From: Phaseolus vulgaris
Lineage: Eukaryota > Streptophyta > Magnoliopsida > Fabales > Fabaceae
DNA: 64,000 nucleotides
Reading direction: 5' to 3'
Assembly: GCF_000499845.2 (NCBI RefSeq)
Contig: NC_023756.2
Span: 30,405,895 to 30,469,894, forward strand
Numbering within the stretch: the stretch's first letter is position 1; every line of letters starts with the position of its first letter. Shown in pieces: positions 48,483-60,126 of the stretch. Made by a program: the position numbers and the translations under genes. The notes beneath the pieces were generated by a model. The model had not been told where the DNA came from. It did not search any database and saw only the letters and a list, made by a program, of their open reading frames with translations.

Positions 48483-51400
48483 TTACTGTAGAGGACAATT
48501 TAAGCTAATGATACCCAATTCATTTAGAAGAAAATAAAACCTATCTTTAGCAAGAGGTTTAGTAAAAAGATCAGCCAATTGAAATTCAGTGCCAATGAAT
48601 TTGATATCACAAGTTCCATTAGCTATATGTTCTCTTAGGAAGTGATGTCTAATTTCAATATGTTTAGTTCTTGAATGCATGACAGGATTCTTAGACAGAT
48701 TTATAGCACTAGTGTTATCACAATTTATAGGTATCTTGTTTAATAGAATCCCAAAGTCACTTAGCTGCTGCTTTAGCCATAAGGTTTGAGCACAACAACT
48801 TCCAGCAGCTATGTATTCTGCTTCAGCTGTAGAGAGAGCAACACAGGCCTGTTTCTTGCAATGCCAAGAGATTAGACTTGATCCAAGCATGTGACAAGTC
48901 CCACTTGTGCTTTTCCTATCAACCTTGCAACCTGCAAAGTCAGAGTCTGAAAAACCAGTTAAGTTTAAAGATACATTGTTAGGATACCATAATCCAACAT
49001 CCTTAGATCCTTGAAAGTATTTCAGAATTCTCTTTGCGCATTGTAGTGTGATTCCTTTGGATCAGATTGATATCTAGCACATAAGCACACAACAAACATA
49101 ACGTCAGGTTTGCTAGCAGTTAAGTATAACAAAGAACCAATTAAACCCCTGTATTTAGATTGATCCACTGATTTTCCTGCACAATCTTGTTCCAGCTAGC
49201 AACTTGTTGAAATAGGAGTGCTGATTGCTTTGCATTGATCCATATCAAACCTCTTAAGCAGCTCCTTGCAGTATTTTTCTTGACTTATGAAGATTCCATC
49301 CTTGAGTTGTTTCACTTGTAGTCCAAGGAAGAAATTCATTTCCCCTAACATTGACATCTCAAACTCACTCTTCATTGTTTTCACAAAGTCTTCACACATT
49401 CCTTCATTTGTGGATCCAAAGATAATATCATCCACATAGACTTGCACAAGTATAATGTCTTCTCTTTTCTTCTTTATGAACATAGTTTTATTAGAATTGC
49501 CACGGTTATATCCTTGAGAAAGTAGAAATTCATTTAGCCTCTCATACCATTGCCTAGGTGTCTGCTTCAATCCATATAAGGCCTTCTTAAGCATGTACAC
49601 ATGCTCTGGATTTTTGTGATCTTCAAACCCTGGAGGCTGAGATACAAACACCTCTTCATTAATGTAACCATTTAAGAATGCACTCTTGACATCCATTTGA
49701 AATAGCTTGAACCCTTGTATGCTGGAAAATGCTAGGAGTAATCTGACAGCTTCAAGACGTGCTACTGGTGCATAGGTTTCACCAAAATCAATTCCCTCTT
49801 CTTGGTTATAACCTTTAGCAACCAGCCTTGCTTTATTTCTAGTGATAGCTCCATGTTCATCCATCTTGTTCCTGTACACCCATTTGGTTCCTATGATATT
49901 AATCTCATGTCTTCTTGGAACCAAGGTCCACACTTCATTGTATTCAAACTGGTTCAGTTCTTCCTGCATTGTTGTTATCCAATTGCTGTATTGCAGTGCT
50001 TCTTCCAGACTTTTAGGCTCAATCTGTGAAACAAAGGCCACTGTTCTGCAGAAATTATTAAGTGAATTCCTTGTTGAGACTCCTTTCTCAATTTTACCAA
50101 TTACATTGTCAAGAGTGAGATCCCTTGGAGTCTTCCATTCTTTAGGCAGTCCTGCATTACCAGTAGATTCTTTGACAGAATTTGGATTAGTTGCATCAAG
50201 CTCACTAGATTGATTCTTTTGCAAAATGGTTCTTAAATCATCCATACCAGGTTCATCCAAAACAGATTTAGGCACAGAAAAATCTGTTTCATCAAATACA
50301 ACATGTATAGATTCTTCAACTGCAAGCAATCTTTTGTTATACACTCTATAAGCATGACCATTTATAGCATATCCAATATGTATTCCCTCATCTGATTTAG
50401 GATCAAATTTCCCCAGATTGTCTTTGCCATTATTTAGAACAAAACATTTGCAGCCAAAAACTCTAAGATGACTAATGCTAGGTTTCCTACCTTTATACAA
50501 TTCATAGAGAGTTTTCTTAAGAATTGGTCTAATCAAAGTTCTGTTAAGCACATAAGAAGCAGTGTATACTGCATCAGCACAAAAATATTTAGGTAAACCA
50601 GATTTATTTAGCATGGTCCTAGCTAACTCCTCTAATGACTTATTCTTTCTTTCAACAACACCATTTTGTTGGGGTGTCCTAGGAGCAGAATAGCTATGTG
50701 TGATTCCATGTTTTTCACAATACTTATCAAATTTTGCATTTTGAAATTCTCCCCCATGATCACTACGAATCTGTTTTATTCTATTTTCATTTTCATTATG
50801 CAGAACCTTAGCTAGTTTCTTAATGGCTTTATATGCATCATTTTTAGAAGCAAGAAACAAAGTCCATGTATATCTTGAAAAGTCATCAACAATCACCAAA
50901 GCATAGTAATTTCCAGCTAAACTAGCAGTCCTAGATGGTCCAAACAAGTCCATATGCAAAACATCCAAAGCTTTATTTGTAGAAACCATATCTTTCGATT
51001 TAAAGGTAGTTCTAATCTTTTTGCCCTTTACACAAGCATCACACAATCTGTTATTTTGAAATTTTATGATTGGTAAACCAGAAACAAGTTCCTTAAACTT
51101 TAGCTTATTCAAATGATTTGTATGGATATGAGCTAGCCTCCTATGCCACAACCATGACTCATCACTTTTAGATAACAAACACTCATTTTAAGAACAGCTC
51201 TTCATAATATCTAAGAGATAGATGTTGTTTACCCTTTTTCCTGTGAAAAGCATCTTACCAGAAATTTCATTTGAAATTGTACAAGTGTTGGCTTCGAAAT
51301 TGACCTTATATCCCTTGTCACACAGCTGGATAATGCTTAGAAGACTATGCTTTAGCCCTTCAACATATAGTACATTTTCAATAGTTGTTGAGTCTGCAGT

Positions 51401-51565
51401 ACCAACATCTCCTCTTCCAAGAATTCTTCCTCTGTTATTATCTCCATATGTGACGTGTCCTTCAGCTTTAAGTTTCAGATTTGTGAATTGGGTGACATCA
51501 CCAGTCATGTGCTTTGAACACCCGCTATCCAAGTACCATTGATTTTTCCTGCTGTTTTTCTGCAA
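48483..51565 (-). pseudogene. pol of the Sirevirus-like element (protease, integrase, RT, RNase H)
   Basis: Protease (51565-51188): catalytic WYLDSGCSKHMTGD. After a TAA stop, one 660-codon frame (51178-49196) holds the GAG-pre-integrase HRRLAHIHTNHL with LCDACVKGK, the integrase core MDLFGP / IRSDHGGEF / QQNGVVERKN (all three catalytic residues intact) and RT (KARLVAKGYNQEEGIDF, LFQMDVKSAFLNG, KKALYGLKQTPRQWYERL, active site VYVDDIIFGS). A stop at 49196 and frameshifts break the RT-RNase H joint; RNase H is open from 48890 to 48483 (AEAEYIAAGSCCAQ, HIEIRHHFLRE, LADLFTKPL). One of the better preserved pol genes here, but not intact. Confidence 0.9.
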
Positions 51566-53139
51566 AACAAAACAGATTTAACACATATGGTACCCCTTCC
51601 AAGTTTAGGGTCGAACATGATTAATACCTTTCCTTAGGAAGCCATTTGGCCAACCCTTTTGGAACAAGGTACCTTCTAGCTTTACATGTTCTAGATATAT
51701 GTCCAAACTTCATACAATAAAAACAGGTTGCAGAATGCATTGTATTTGAACAACTAAAAGGAGAAAAACCTGTTTTGGAAGGAACAAAAAAACTGGACAA
51801 CTTTTTCACATTGCTTTTCATTCCAGGATTATATCCTAGACCATTTTTATTAAAAACAGCATTCTGTGAACCTAATAAGGTTTCAAGATTTTCTCTTCCT
51901 TTGGTGAAATTTGAAAGTGTTTTTAACAAATATTCAACCTGTTTTTCTAACTTCTTACAATTATCACAGGTTTTTATTGATGCATGCAAACAGGTTAATT
52001 CAAGGCTAACCAATTCAGTTTTAGCTTTGTGTAATTCTTCTTCAAGAGCCTTAACCTTAGGTTCCAATACCCTGTTTACTTTATTCAGTTTGTTACATAT
52101 GACAACCAATCTATTTGCTTCATCATGTGTTTCCTTAAAAGCAATTAATAGTTGATCATAATTTTCAGAATCAGTTGAATATTCACTTACTGAATCAGAT
52201 GCTGATCCTTCATCATTCACCATGAAGCACAAATTTGCTTCTTCACTTCCAGTTGAAGAGTCACTTGTTGAGGATACATCTTTCTCTTCCCAAGAGATAT
52301 AAGCTCTCTTTCCTTTGCCCCTTTCACTCTTCTTGCTTGCTGGTTTTTCTTTGTTTTGATTGTTGGGACAATGAACCTTTATATGACCTGGTTTTCCACA
52401 ACCAAAGCAAGTATAACTAGAAGAATTTGAGTCATTGGATTTAGAATACCTTTTTCTTTGTTGAGTTCTGTCTCGGTTCTTCCTTTTCAGAAATCTGCTG
52501 AATTTTCTGGTGAGCAGACTCAAGGTCTCATCATGTTCATAATTCTTCTCTTCCTCACTTGTATCATGTTCCATGGTAGTCTTTAAGGCAATTCCTTTGG
52601 TTCTTTTCTCCACTGTTTCTTGTTCTTTCAATCTTTTGAGTTCTAACTCATGTTCAATCAATTTTCCAAAGAGTGCTGCAGTAGACATCTTGGATAAATC
52701 TCTGGATTCAGAGATTGCTGTTACCTTAGGCTGCAAGCTCCTATCAAGGCATTTCAACACCTTTATGTTGAGCTCTTCCTTGTCAAAGACTTTACAAAGA
52801 CCAGTGAGATGATTCACTATGTGTGTAAACCGTTTTTGCACATCTGCAATGCTTTCTTCTGATTGCATCCTAAACAACTCATATTCTTGAATGAGTGAAT
52901 GCTTCCTCGAACGTTTCACATCATCTGTGCCCTCATGGGTTACCTCCAGTACTTCCCACATCTCTTTACCTGAGCTGCATTGGGACACTCTAAAGAATTC
53001 ATCCATATTCAGTGCAGAGGTGATGATGTTCTTGGCTAAGAGTCATATTGAGCCTTCTTCCTCTCGGTTTCACTCCATTCAGACCAAGGCTTCTTCACAG
53101 TTTCTTGTTTGACAACCTGCATAGGTATGAAAGGTCCAC

Positions 53140-54947
53140 TGACCTGATGAGAATCAAATAAAGGAGGCTTTTATTAATGGAGGAAGAGGACATCCACCCT
53201 CACATTTGAAGTTCTTCCTTCTAGTCTTCTCAAAATTGAAAGAAGACATTATAATAAAGATGAGGCCCAAGCCCAAAGTCCAAGCCCAAAGCCCAAGCCC
53301 AAGCCCAAGCCCAAGCCCAAGTCCAAGCCCAAGAAGGCCAAAGCCCAAAGAGCCCAAGTCCATCCCATGAGGGGCAAGGCCAAGCTTTGAAATACTCTTG
53401 TATAGTTTTAGGAGGTGTGGTTATTAAATAAAGGAGTGTGAAAATGTAAAATAAAGTCACATTATCCATGTGACTTAGGAGAGTGGTGTAGGTGTAGTTT
53501 TTAGGAGGTGTCATAGTAGAAAAGGTCACACCTCCCATGTGACTTGTTTTTGGTGGGAATTTCAAATGAGTTTTATTTGAAATTTCCCACCTATTTTTCA
53601 GCACCTCTAGGCTATAAATAAAGGTGCTTAGCTTGTAAAATTCAGATTGGAATTTGGTATTAGAGAAACTCTACTCAATTTGAGAGAGAATTGGAGAGCT
53701 TTGTGCCTTCCTCACTTAGTCTTATCTTGAGAGTTCTATGGTTACCTCAAGTGGCGGCTTGCACACTCATATTGGAGTCACCATCCTCTAAGTGGCGTGA
53801 TCATCCAACCATTCCTCCATCTTCATGAGCTTTCTCTTCTCCTTCCTTCCTTCTATTTTTATGTTCATGTCTTAGCTTGTATTCTTTGCCTTTTTTTGGT
53901 TCGGCATTTTAATTTCAGCTGGCTGTTCTTCTTTTGTTTTAATTTTGGTTCGGTGCTTTTAAATTTCTAGCAATTCTATTCGGTATTCTTGCCTTTTGTT
54001 CCATTTTAATCGGTTCAATTTGACAATACATGGAACTTCCAAGTGAGTTTGGGTTTTGGTGCTAGTCTTGGTGAGTTCTTGATTATAGAACCTTGATCCA
54101 ATTCTATTAAAAAGTGCCTATCTCATATCCAACTCAAGTTGATTCCTAAGAATGTCAAGAATCATTCATATCCTTGCTATTGATTTCATATCAGGTGGTA
54201 TCTAGAGTTTAGGTGTGTTCTTGTTTAATTTTTGAGTTGTGTTGCACTTTTAATTCAAGAGCTCTATATTCTTGCTGTTTCATTTATGTTTTTAGGCCTA
54301 ATTTTGAGTTTTATTGCTGTTTTCTTAATTGTGCCTATCAAGTGTTTGTGTCTTTTCCTTATTGAATCCTTTTAAGTTTTGTCATAGTCATGTTTTTCCA
54401 TAATTGTCATCACATCTTGTAGTACTTTTATTGAATTTTTTGTTTCTTGCTTTGGTGTCATATAATTTTTCTGAGTTTGATACTTGATCCTTTGTGCATT
54501 TTCTGTTTTAGAATTGAGTTCATACTTGTATTCTAGACCTATACAAGTTCCTATACATCATTTTCCATTATGTCTTTGCTAGTTCTTAATTATGTTTTTC
54601 ATTCCTATTAGGATTCCTCTGTTTTCTGAAAACGTGCTTACTGTTTTTTTAATTGCAATTGATTTACTCACTAGAAAATTCTGAAATTCTGGATTTGTGT
54701 TATTCAAAGTGTTAGAAAAGAGTAGAAAAAAGAAATACTCAAAAATTCAAAGTACACAAAAAATGATAAATAAAATACAAAAAGTGTACAATTCTGCCGA
54801 AAAAAATACGGTAATCTGGCAGCAATTTTGAAAAATTTATCTCAATTAATTGGCTTACTGTTTTTAAGTAATTCCAGTGCCATTCTTGAGCTAACATCTT
54901 GAAGTTTCTATGGTTAAAATTTCATAATCCAGTTCGCTTTATATCGT
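53140..54947 (+). mobile_element. one-LTR retroelement insertion in Sirevirus gag
   Basis: An LTR-like region (53140-54193, TGACCTGATG ... TTTCATATCA) is followed by GGTGGTATCTAGAGTTTAGG, a tRNA-Met-type primer site, and about 750 bp of AT-rich leader. There is no second LTR; the insert ends TTATATCGT. It is flanked by TCCAC on both sides (53135-53139 and 54948-54952), and removing insert plus one copy restores the gag frame ...WDAVASG|PFIPM. It carries GTCACA...TGTGAC boxes and a TATA box (GGCTATAAATAAAGG near 53610). Related to the solo LTRs at 26118 and 42460. Confidence 0.75.
53272..53335. repeat. AAGCCC hexamer array
   Basis: About ten near-perfect AAGCCC/AAGTCC hexamers inside the one-LTR insertion. 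The minus-strand frame reads as a glycine-leucine run, which is a repeat artefact. Shorter versions occur in the related LTRs near 26224 and, inverted, near 43220. Confidence 0.85.
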
Positions 54948-55144
54948 TCCACTGGCCACTGCATCCCAAATACCCATATCAATAGACTCCATAAAAATTT
55001 TCATCCTAATTTTGCAGAAAGCATAGTTAACACCACCAAACATAGGAGGTCTATTAATAGACGCACCTTCAGCAAAAGGAATTTTAAACTCAGACATCAT
55101 GCATACACTTGAGCAAAATACAAGCCCTAGCTCTTGATATCAAT

Positions 55145-56598
55145 TGTTAGAGTTAAGCAGTGTCTAAGTTCAAGAGGGGAGGGGTGAATTGAGCTTAACA
55201 AATTTTCTCAAAAGAAGCTGATTTACAATTTAACAGAGGTGAAAAGAACAAATTGATTTTAAGTGAAACAGATTGTTTTTACAAATGAATTTAGCACAAA
55301 CAGAACTTGATGAACACAGTTTAGATCAGCCACCAGAAGTAACAGAAACAAATTTATTAAATTTCACAGCTTATAATGTTATAGTTTGTAGAACAGGATT
55401 AATCAATTTTACATAATACAAATCATCTAGATTAATGAACACATGTCACAGTTCAGTCAAGGAAAACAGTTCACGCTTTTGCCATATTACAGATTCACAC
55501 AGCAGCTTGATTTATATTTAGAAGATTGATTAACAAGCAAGAACAACAGATTTAACCAGGTCCAGAATTAACAGATTTAGTTTCAATAGAACAGATTCCT
55601 TTCTTGACAGATTATGTAAAATCACTGAATTAAGTGCAGGGATGAGAAGAGAAACACAAGAGAATTTTTATACTGGTTCACTCCTCAAGAGCTACGTCCA
55701 GTTCACCTTACTCCAAGGTGGAATCCACTAAAAACAGATACAATCAACTACACATACACAACAGTTCTTGAACCCTTCAAGAACTTCAACAACCAAGGCT
55801 GAAAAACACTATTCCAGCATACCTTGCATTCTAAGAAACCCTATCTAGAGTGACTAACACTAAAACCTATTACAAGAATGAAATAAGGAAAAGATTACAC
55901 CTGAAACTGTATTGCAAGAATATAAACCAGTTGTTCTATTTGCTCCAAGACAGTACCATCACCTTCAACCAGCACAAGGTTCTTTAAGAACAAACTCACA
56001 TGTATTTCACTTTTGAAAAACCTTTGCAAAACCTTTCCAATTCTCTTTCTCACACAGAATGTGGTATTTCTGTCAAGACTGTGATTGTTCAGCATGCCTT
56101 CATGTGAGAAAGGCATTTCATTTTATAGAGAACAGTTTCTAACTACTTTTCAAAAAACAGTTTCAAAGCAGTTTTGAAAACAACAGGTTGAATATGAAAA
56201 CAACAGGTTAAAAGATAACAAAACTGCGAGCTCAGCTTAACTAAAATAACAGACTGAGCTTTACCTTTGGTGCCCTAACAGAATTTTGAAAAGCCTTTAA
56301 CAGAGAAGAAATAAACCGATTGCCTCTCAATAAAACAGATTTATTTTTGTACTGAATTAAATCTTTTAAAAGCACTTTTAAAAGCTTTTCCAAAACCATT
56401 TAACCACATCATGAGCTTGATCTTACTACCTTGATTTGGCATCTAGGATGGGTCATGCAGCAAAAGGCAACCTTGAATACACACAACCCTAAAGTACAAG
56501 ATCATCTAAGACACATAACAACCTCCAAAGCAACCTAGCTAAAGACTACATCAAACACACCAATGTAAGGTTGAGATGAGCTTCATCCATCTCCAACA
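55145..56598 (-). repeat. 5' LTR of the Sirevirus-like element
   Basis: It reads TGTTAGAGTTAAGC ... CATCTCCAACA, bordered on the left by the primer site and on the right by the GGAAC duplication. It differs from the 3' LTR by scattered substitutions and small indels (for example a 4-bp difference near 55600). Confidence 0.9.
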
Positions 56599-56630
56599 GG
56601 AACAACTAGGGTTCATAAAGAATTAGGGCT

Positions 56631-56798
56631 TATTAAAGGAAAAGAAAGAATATGGTAAATCCCTTGTGTATAATAAACACATAGGGTTATGTTTATATAG
56701 GAAAAGAAACATATGGGCTAAGCCCATTACATAAATATTAGATATCTAACAATATCTATAATATCTCATAATATCAAATAATATCTAATAATATCTAA
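56631..56798 (-). repeat. 3' LTR of the short-LTR copia element
   Basis: 168 bp containing CCCTTGTGTATAATAAACAC and repeated ATATCTAATA motifs; almost the same as the copy at 63103-63292. Bordered on the right by CCCTCAAGTTGGTG, the polypurine tract on the other strand. Confidence 0.85.
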
Positions 56799-56801
56799 CC
56801 C

Positions 56802-58989
56802 TCAAGTTGGTGCATATAGATCATATGTACCCAGCTTGTTACAAATGTAATCAATCCTAGGCCCTCGTAAGGGTTTAGTAAAAATATCTGCTAATTGATT
56901 ATTTGAATTAACAAACTCAGTCTTGATATCTCCCAATATAAGCTTTTCTCGAATGAAATGACAATCAATCTCAATATGTTTTTTCCTTTCATGAAAAACT
57001 GGATTTGAGCTATGATCCTGCCTGTTGACCGGGATGCAAGAACCTTGCCTCGTCAAACCTGGATCGACTTCTGCGCCGTGTTAGCCTCCGTCCTTCACCG
57101 CGATTCACCTTAAGAACCTGCAAAGACAGAACGGCGCCGCTGCGGCCGATCACGCTCCGACGCCCAAGTCAGCGACTGAACCACCAAATACTAAGAGAAA
57201 ACTCAAGAACTCTAAGGAACCGTGCAAAAATTCTCTCTCAGCGTACTCAAGACTCGCAAGCGTAAAGAAACAATCTAAACGTGCGTACCTCAGAAGTTCG
57301 TTAGAATCTCTTATATACCTGTGCACTTTCTCTCTCCTGACAGTTACACATCTGGACACGTGGCTCGCATCCAGCTGTACACGTGTCACCATCTGGAGCA
57401 TCCTTGACTTGGGCGCCACTTCTTACTCTTCAGGGTTTTGGCTAAGTTACTTATGCATGACACAACTCAGTGCATAGTTGCCTTGGAGCGTGATCTCTTC
57501 TGGGTGGCGAGTTCGGGTGCCTTCGTACACACCTTCCCTGTGGTCTCGCCGGCCGCCTTCATGATCTACTTTTCTTGCTTCACCGTGTATGTTCAGGTAA
57601 GCTGTCTCCCGAGCTCATCCTCTGGCCAGATGGGAAATGACTATCTGACTTCATCCTCGGCGATGTCCTTGTTTTGGCGATCTCTAATCACTTGGTCGCC
57701 TGGGTTCACATCTGGCGACTTCATCTTCAACCCGGTGACCGCCGGTTTTGGTATGCTGGAGATTGGAGCACGCCAACTTAACAACCGGCGACTACACGAG
57801 CCCCCCGACTTCCTTCCCTTCTGCCAGCCAGGTGTCCCGTCCAACATGCCTATATAATAGCTTGATGCCACGTCATCACTTCCGACTACCAGGGCGGTAC
57901 AAGCTAATATGAAGAGCATCCTGATTATCACATATAAGTGAGTGATCTCTCCAAATTTGAATTCTTTAAGTAACTGTTTAAGCCAAATAAGCTCACAAGT
58001 AGCTGATGCCATAACTCTATATTATGCTTTTGCACTAGATCTTGCCACAACACTTTGTTTCTTGCTCTTCCAAGAGATCAAGTTATCACTAATGGAGACA
58101 CAATAATCAGAAGTTGATCTTCTATCAGATGGAGATCCTACCCAATCAGCATCTGAATAACAAACGACTTTAGTATGGTTTTTATGACCATATAACAAAC
58201 CTTTTCCAGGAGAGCCCTTAATGTACTTCACTATACGAATGACTGCATTCCAATGATCTTCACTTGGAGAATTAAGAAATTGACTCACCACACTGACTGC
58301 AACGGAAATATAAGGACGAGTAACATTGAGATAGTTCAATTTTCCAACTAATCTCCTGTACTTCTCAGGATCTGAAAGAGGCTCCCCTTGATTAGGTAGA
58401 AGCTTGACATTGGGATCCATGGGAGTATCAACAAATTTCGAATTCATCAACCCAATTTCCTCCAAAATACCAATGCATATTTTCTTTGAGAGATAACAAT
58501 ACCAGTATTGGATTGTGCTACCTCAATCCCCAAGAAATATCTTAGTTTGCCATGATCTTTGGTCTGAAAGTGTTGACAAAGGTGTTGTTTTACTTGTGAG
58601 ATGCCATGGTGATCACTGCTTGTAAGAACAATGTCATCAACATATACTACAAGATAGATACACCCAACACTCGAGTGACGATAAAAAACTGAATGATCTA
58701 CTTCACTGCGAGTCATACCAAATTGTTGAACTACATTGCTAAATTTTCCAAACCAAGCCCTAGGAGATTGCTTGAGGCCATATAAGGATTTGCGAAGACG
58801 ACATACTAATCCAGAAAACTCCCCATGAGCAACAAAACTGGGAGGTTGCTCCATATAAATTTCTTCCTGCAAATCCCCATTAAGAAAAGCATTTTTGACA
58901 TCCAGTTGATAAAGAGGCCATTGTTGAAGAGCAACCATAGCTATGAATAGGTGAACAAATGCCATCTTTGCCACTGGAGAAAAAGTATC
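56802..58989 (-). pseudogene. RT and RNase H of the short-LTR copia element
   Basis: RT resumes to the left of a solo LTR (FSPVAKMAFVHLFIAMVALQ) and shows YQLDVKNAFLNGDLQEEIYM, KSLYGLKQSPRAWFGKF and VYVDDIVLTSSD, to about 58447. After a frameshift, RNase H gives GKLNYLNVTRPYISVAVSVV and CYSDADWVGSPSDRRSTSDY, then a stop at 58022, MASATCELIWLKQLLKEF, and after a second solo LTR HERKKHIEIDCHFIREKL and NQLADIFTKPLRGPR (to 56802). The YVDD and RNase H DADW residues are intact, but the frame is broken at least three times. Confidence 0.85.
57013..57901. mobile_element. GC-rich solo LTR in copia RNase H
   Basis: It starts TGATCCTGCCTGTTGACC and ends CAGGGCGGTACA, flanked by AGCTA on both sides (57008-57012 and 57902-57906). 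Markedly more GC-rich than its neighbours. The open frames inside (57150-57419, 57438-57857) have no domain. Without it the RNase H reading (ALHIS|SNPVFHE-like) is continuous. Family unknown. Confidence 0.9.
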
Positions 58990-60126
58990 TGTTAGAATGG
59001 ATGGCTTTAAACTAGAGGGGGGGGGGTGAATTGTTTAAAGAGGGTTTTTGCAAACTTTTAAGCCAAAATGAAATTTCTTCAAGAAACAAAGGATAAGAAA
59101 TTCAGTTTGCCAAAACACAAAGCAAAAACAACAGCACCAGAAAAACAATCGGTTGTTTCGCAGAAACAATCGGTTGTTTATACCAGTTTGCAAATATTAA
59201 AACTGAATTTAAAGAGATTAAGGAGAGAGAGAATGCACACAGATGTTTATACTGGTTTACTCTAAACCCAGAGCTACATCCAGTCTTCTCAGAAACCACT
59301 GAGGAATTCCACTAAGCAATCAAACCTAGATCACTTACACCACAACCAAAGAAGTGACCTTGATCCCCTCAAGACACACACTTCTCTTGGTCAACACACC
59401 AACACTAAGAATGCTGATCTTGATCCCCTCAAGAACACACAACACTTCTCAGCAAACACACAAAGGTTTCTTTCAACAGATACAAGGATTACACTTGTTA
59501 CAGAAGAAAATCTGAAATCAATACAAGAGAAAATCCTAGCTCACATTCTTTGATCAATCTCAATCTCTAAGCAATCTCCACTTTTCAAAAACTCAAAATC
59601 TATGTTCTTGTAAAACCCAAATCTGTTTTACTGTTTTATATCAAAGTTTTTGTTTGTTATCAAATCTTAACAAACTATTAATTGCCTTTAAAGATTATTC
59701 AAAGCATTAAAAACTGGAGCGTAAACAGTTAGAAAATCATTTAATGCTCAGTCAAAGCACAAACCATTTTTCTGTTATGGTACCAAAACAAACAATCAGT
59801 TGTTTCCTCGAATCAATCGGTTGTTTTGGTTTTAACAACTCAACCATTTGAAAAACAGTTTTCAACCTTTTATAAAAACTTCTAAGTATAAAACAATCGG
59901 TTGTTTCGACAAAACAATCGGTTGTTTCTCACTTTGTTTGAAAAACACATTTCTTTTAAAAGATTGAGAATGCCTATGCTTTGGATTCAATCAATGAGTG
60001 GATTACAAAACTCAATCTACCCCAAATCCTATCTAAGACATCTCAGCAACAACAAGCACAGCTTAGCCTTCAACATCCTTCAAAGGATTTGGATTCTTCA
60101 AAGCTTGAACACCACTTGGTTTAACA
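58990..60126 (-). mobile_element. solo LTR of Sirevirus-like family in copia RT
   Basis: On the plus strand it reads TGTTAGAATGGATGGC ... CTTGGTTTAACA, flanked by the exact duplication GTATC (58985-58989 and 60127-60131). It is the reverse complement of the LTR at 38840-39963 with moderate divergence. It carries at least six copies of AAACAATCGGTTGTTT or close variants (59145-59180, 59795-59830, 59890-59930). Confidence 0.95.

Larger units (their letters stand above)
51621..55100 (-). pseudogene. gag of the Sirevirus-like element, interrupted
   Basis: The N-terminus (55100-54953) reads GASINRPPMFGGVNYAF and ESIDMGIWDAVASG; it continues at 53134 (PFIPMQVV) after a 1.8-kb insertion. A 1-nt deletion near 53043 shifts the frame, and then 461 codons are open (53006-51621): the UBN2-type gag domain (MDEFFRVSQCSSGKEMWEVL), a CCHC knuckle (CFGCGKPGHIKVHC), a coiled coil, and a second knuckle (CFYCMKFGHISRTC). 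RNA-packaging capsid precursor; now broken. Confidence 0.85.
44891..56598 (-). mobile_element. Sirevirus-like Ty1/copia retrotransposon, full length
   Basis: Two similar LTRs (44891-46338 and 55145-56598) are flanked by the exact 5-bp duplication GGAAC (44886-44890 and 56599-56603). On the minus strand: 5' LTR, primer site (TGATATCAAGAGC), gag, protease, integrase, RT, RNase H, an extra downstream ORF (env-like), polypurine tract, 3' LTR. Gag has a frameshift and a 1.8-kb insertion (53140-54947); pol and the extra ORF also carry stops or frameshifts. The exact duplication and similar LTRs point to a fairly recent insertion into the Tat copy 2 minisatellite. I did not compute LTR identity. Confidence 0.95.

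Noticed and set aside
53154..53363. Glycine-leucine-rich ORF
   Set aside because: It is the AAGCCC hexamer array read in one frame.
57150..57857. ORFs of 89 and 139 codons in GC-rich DNA
   Set aside because: They lie wholly inside a solo LTR with exact target duplication; GC richness alone keeps frames open.
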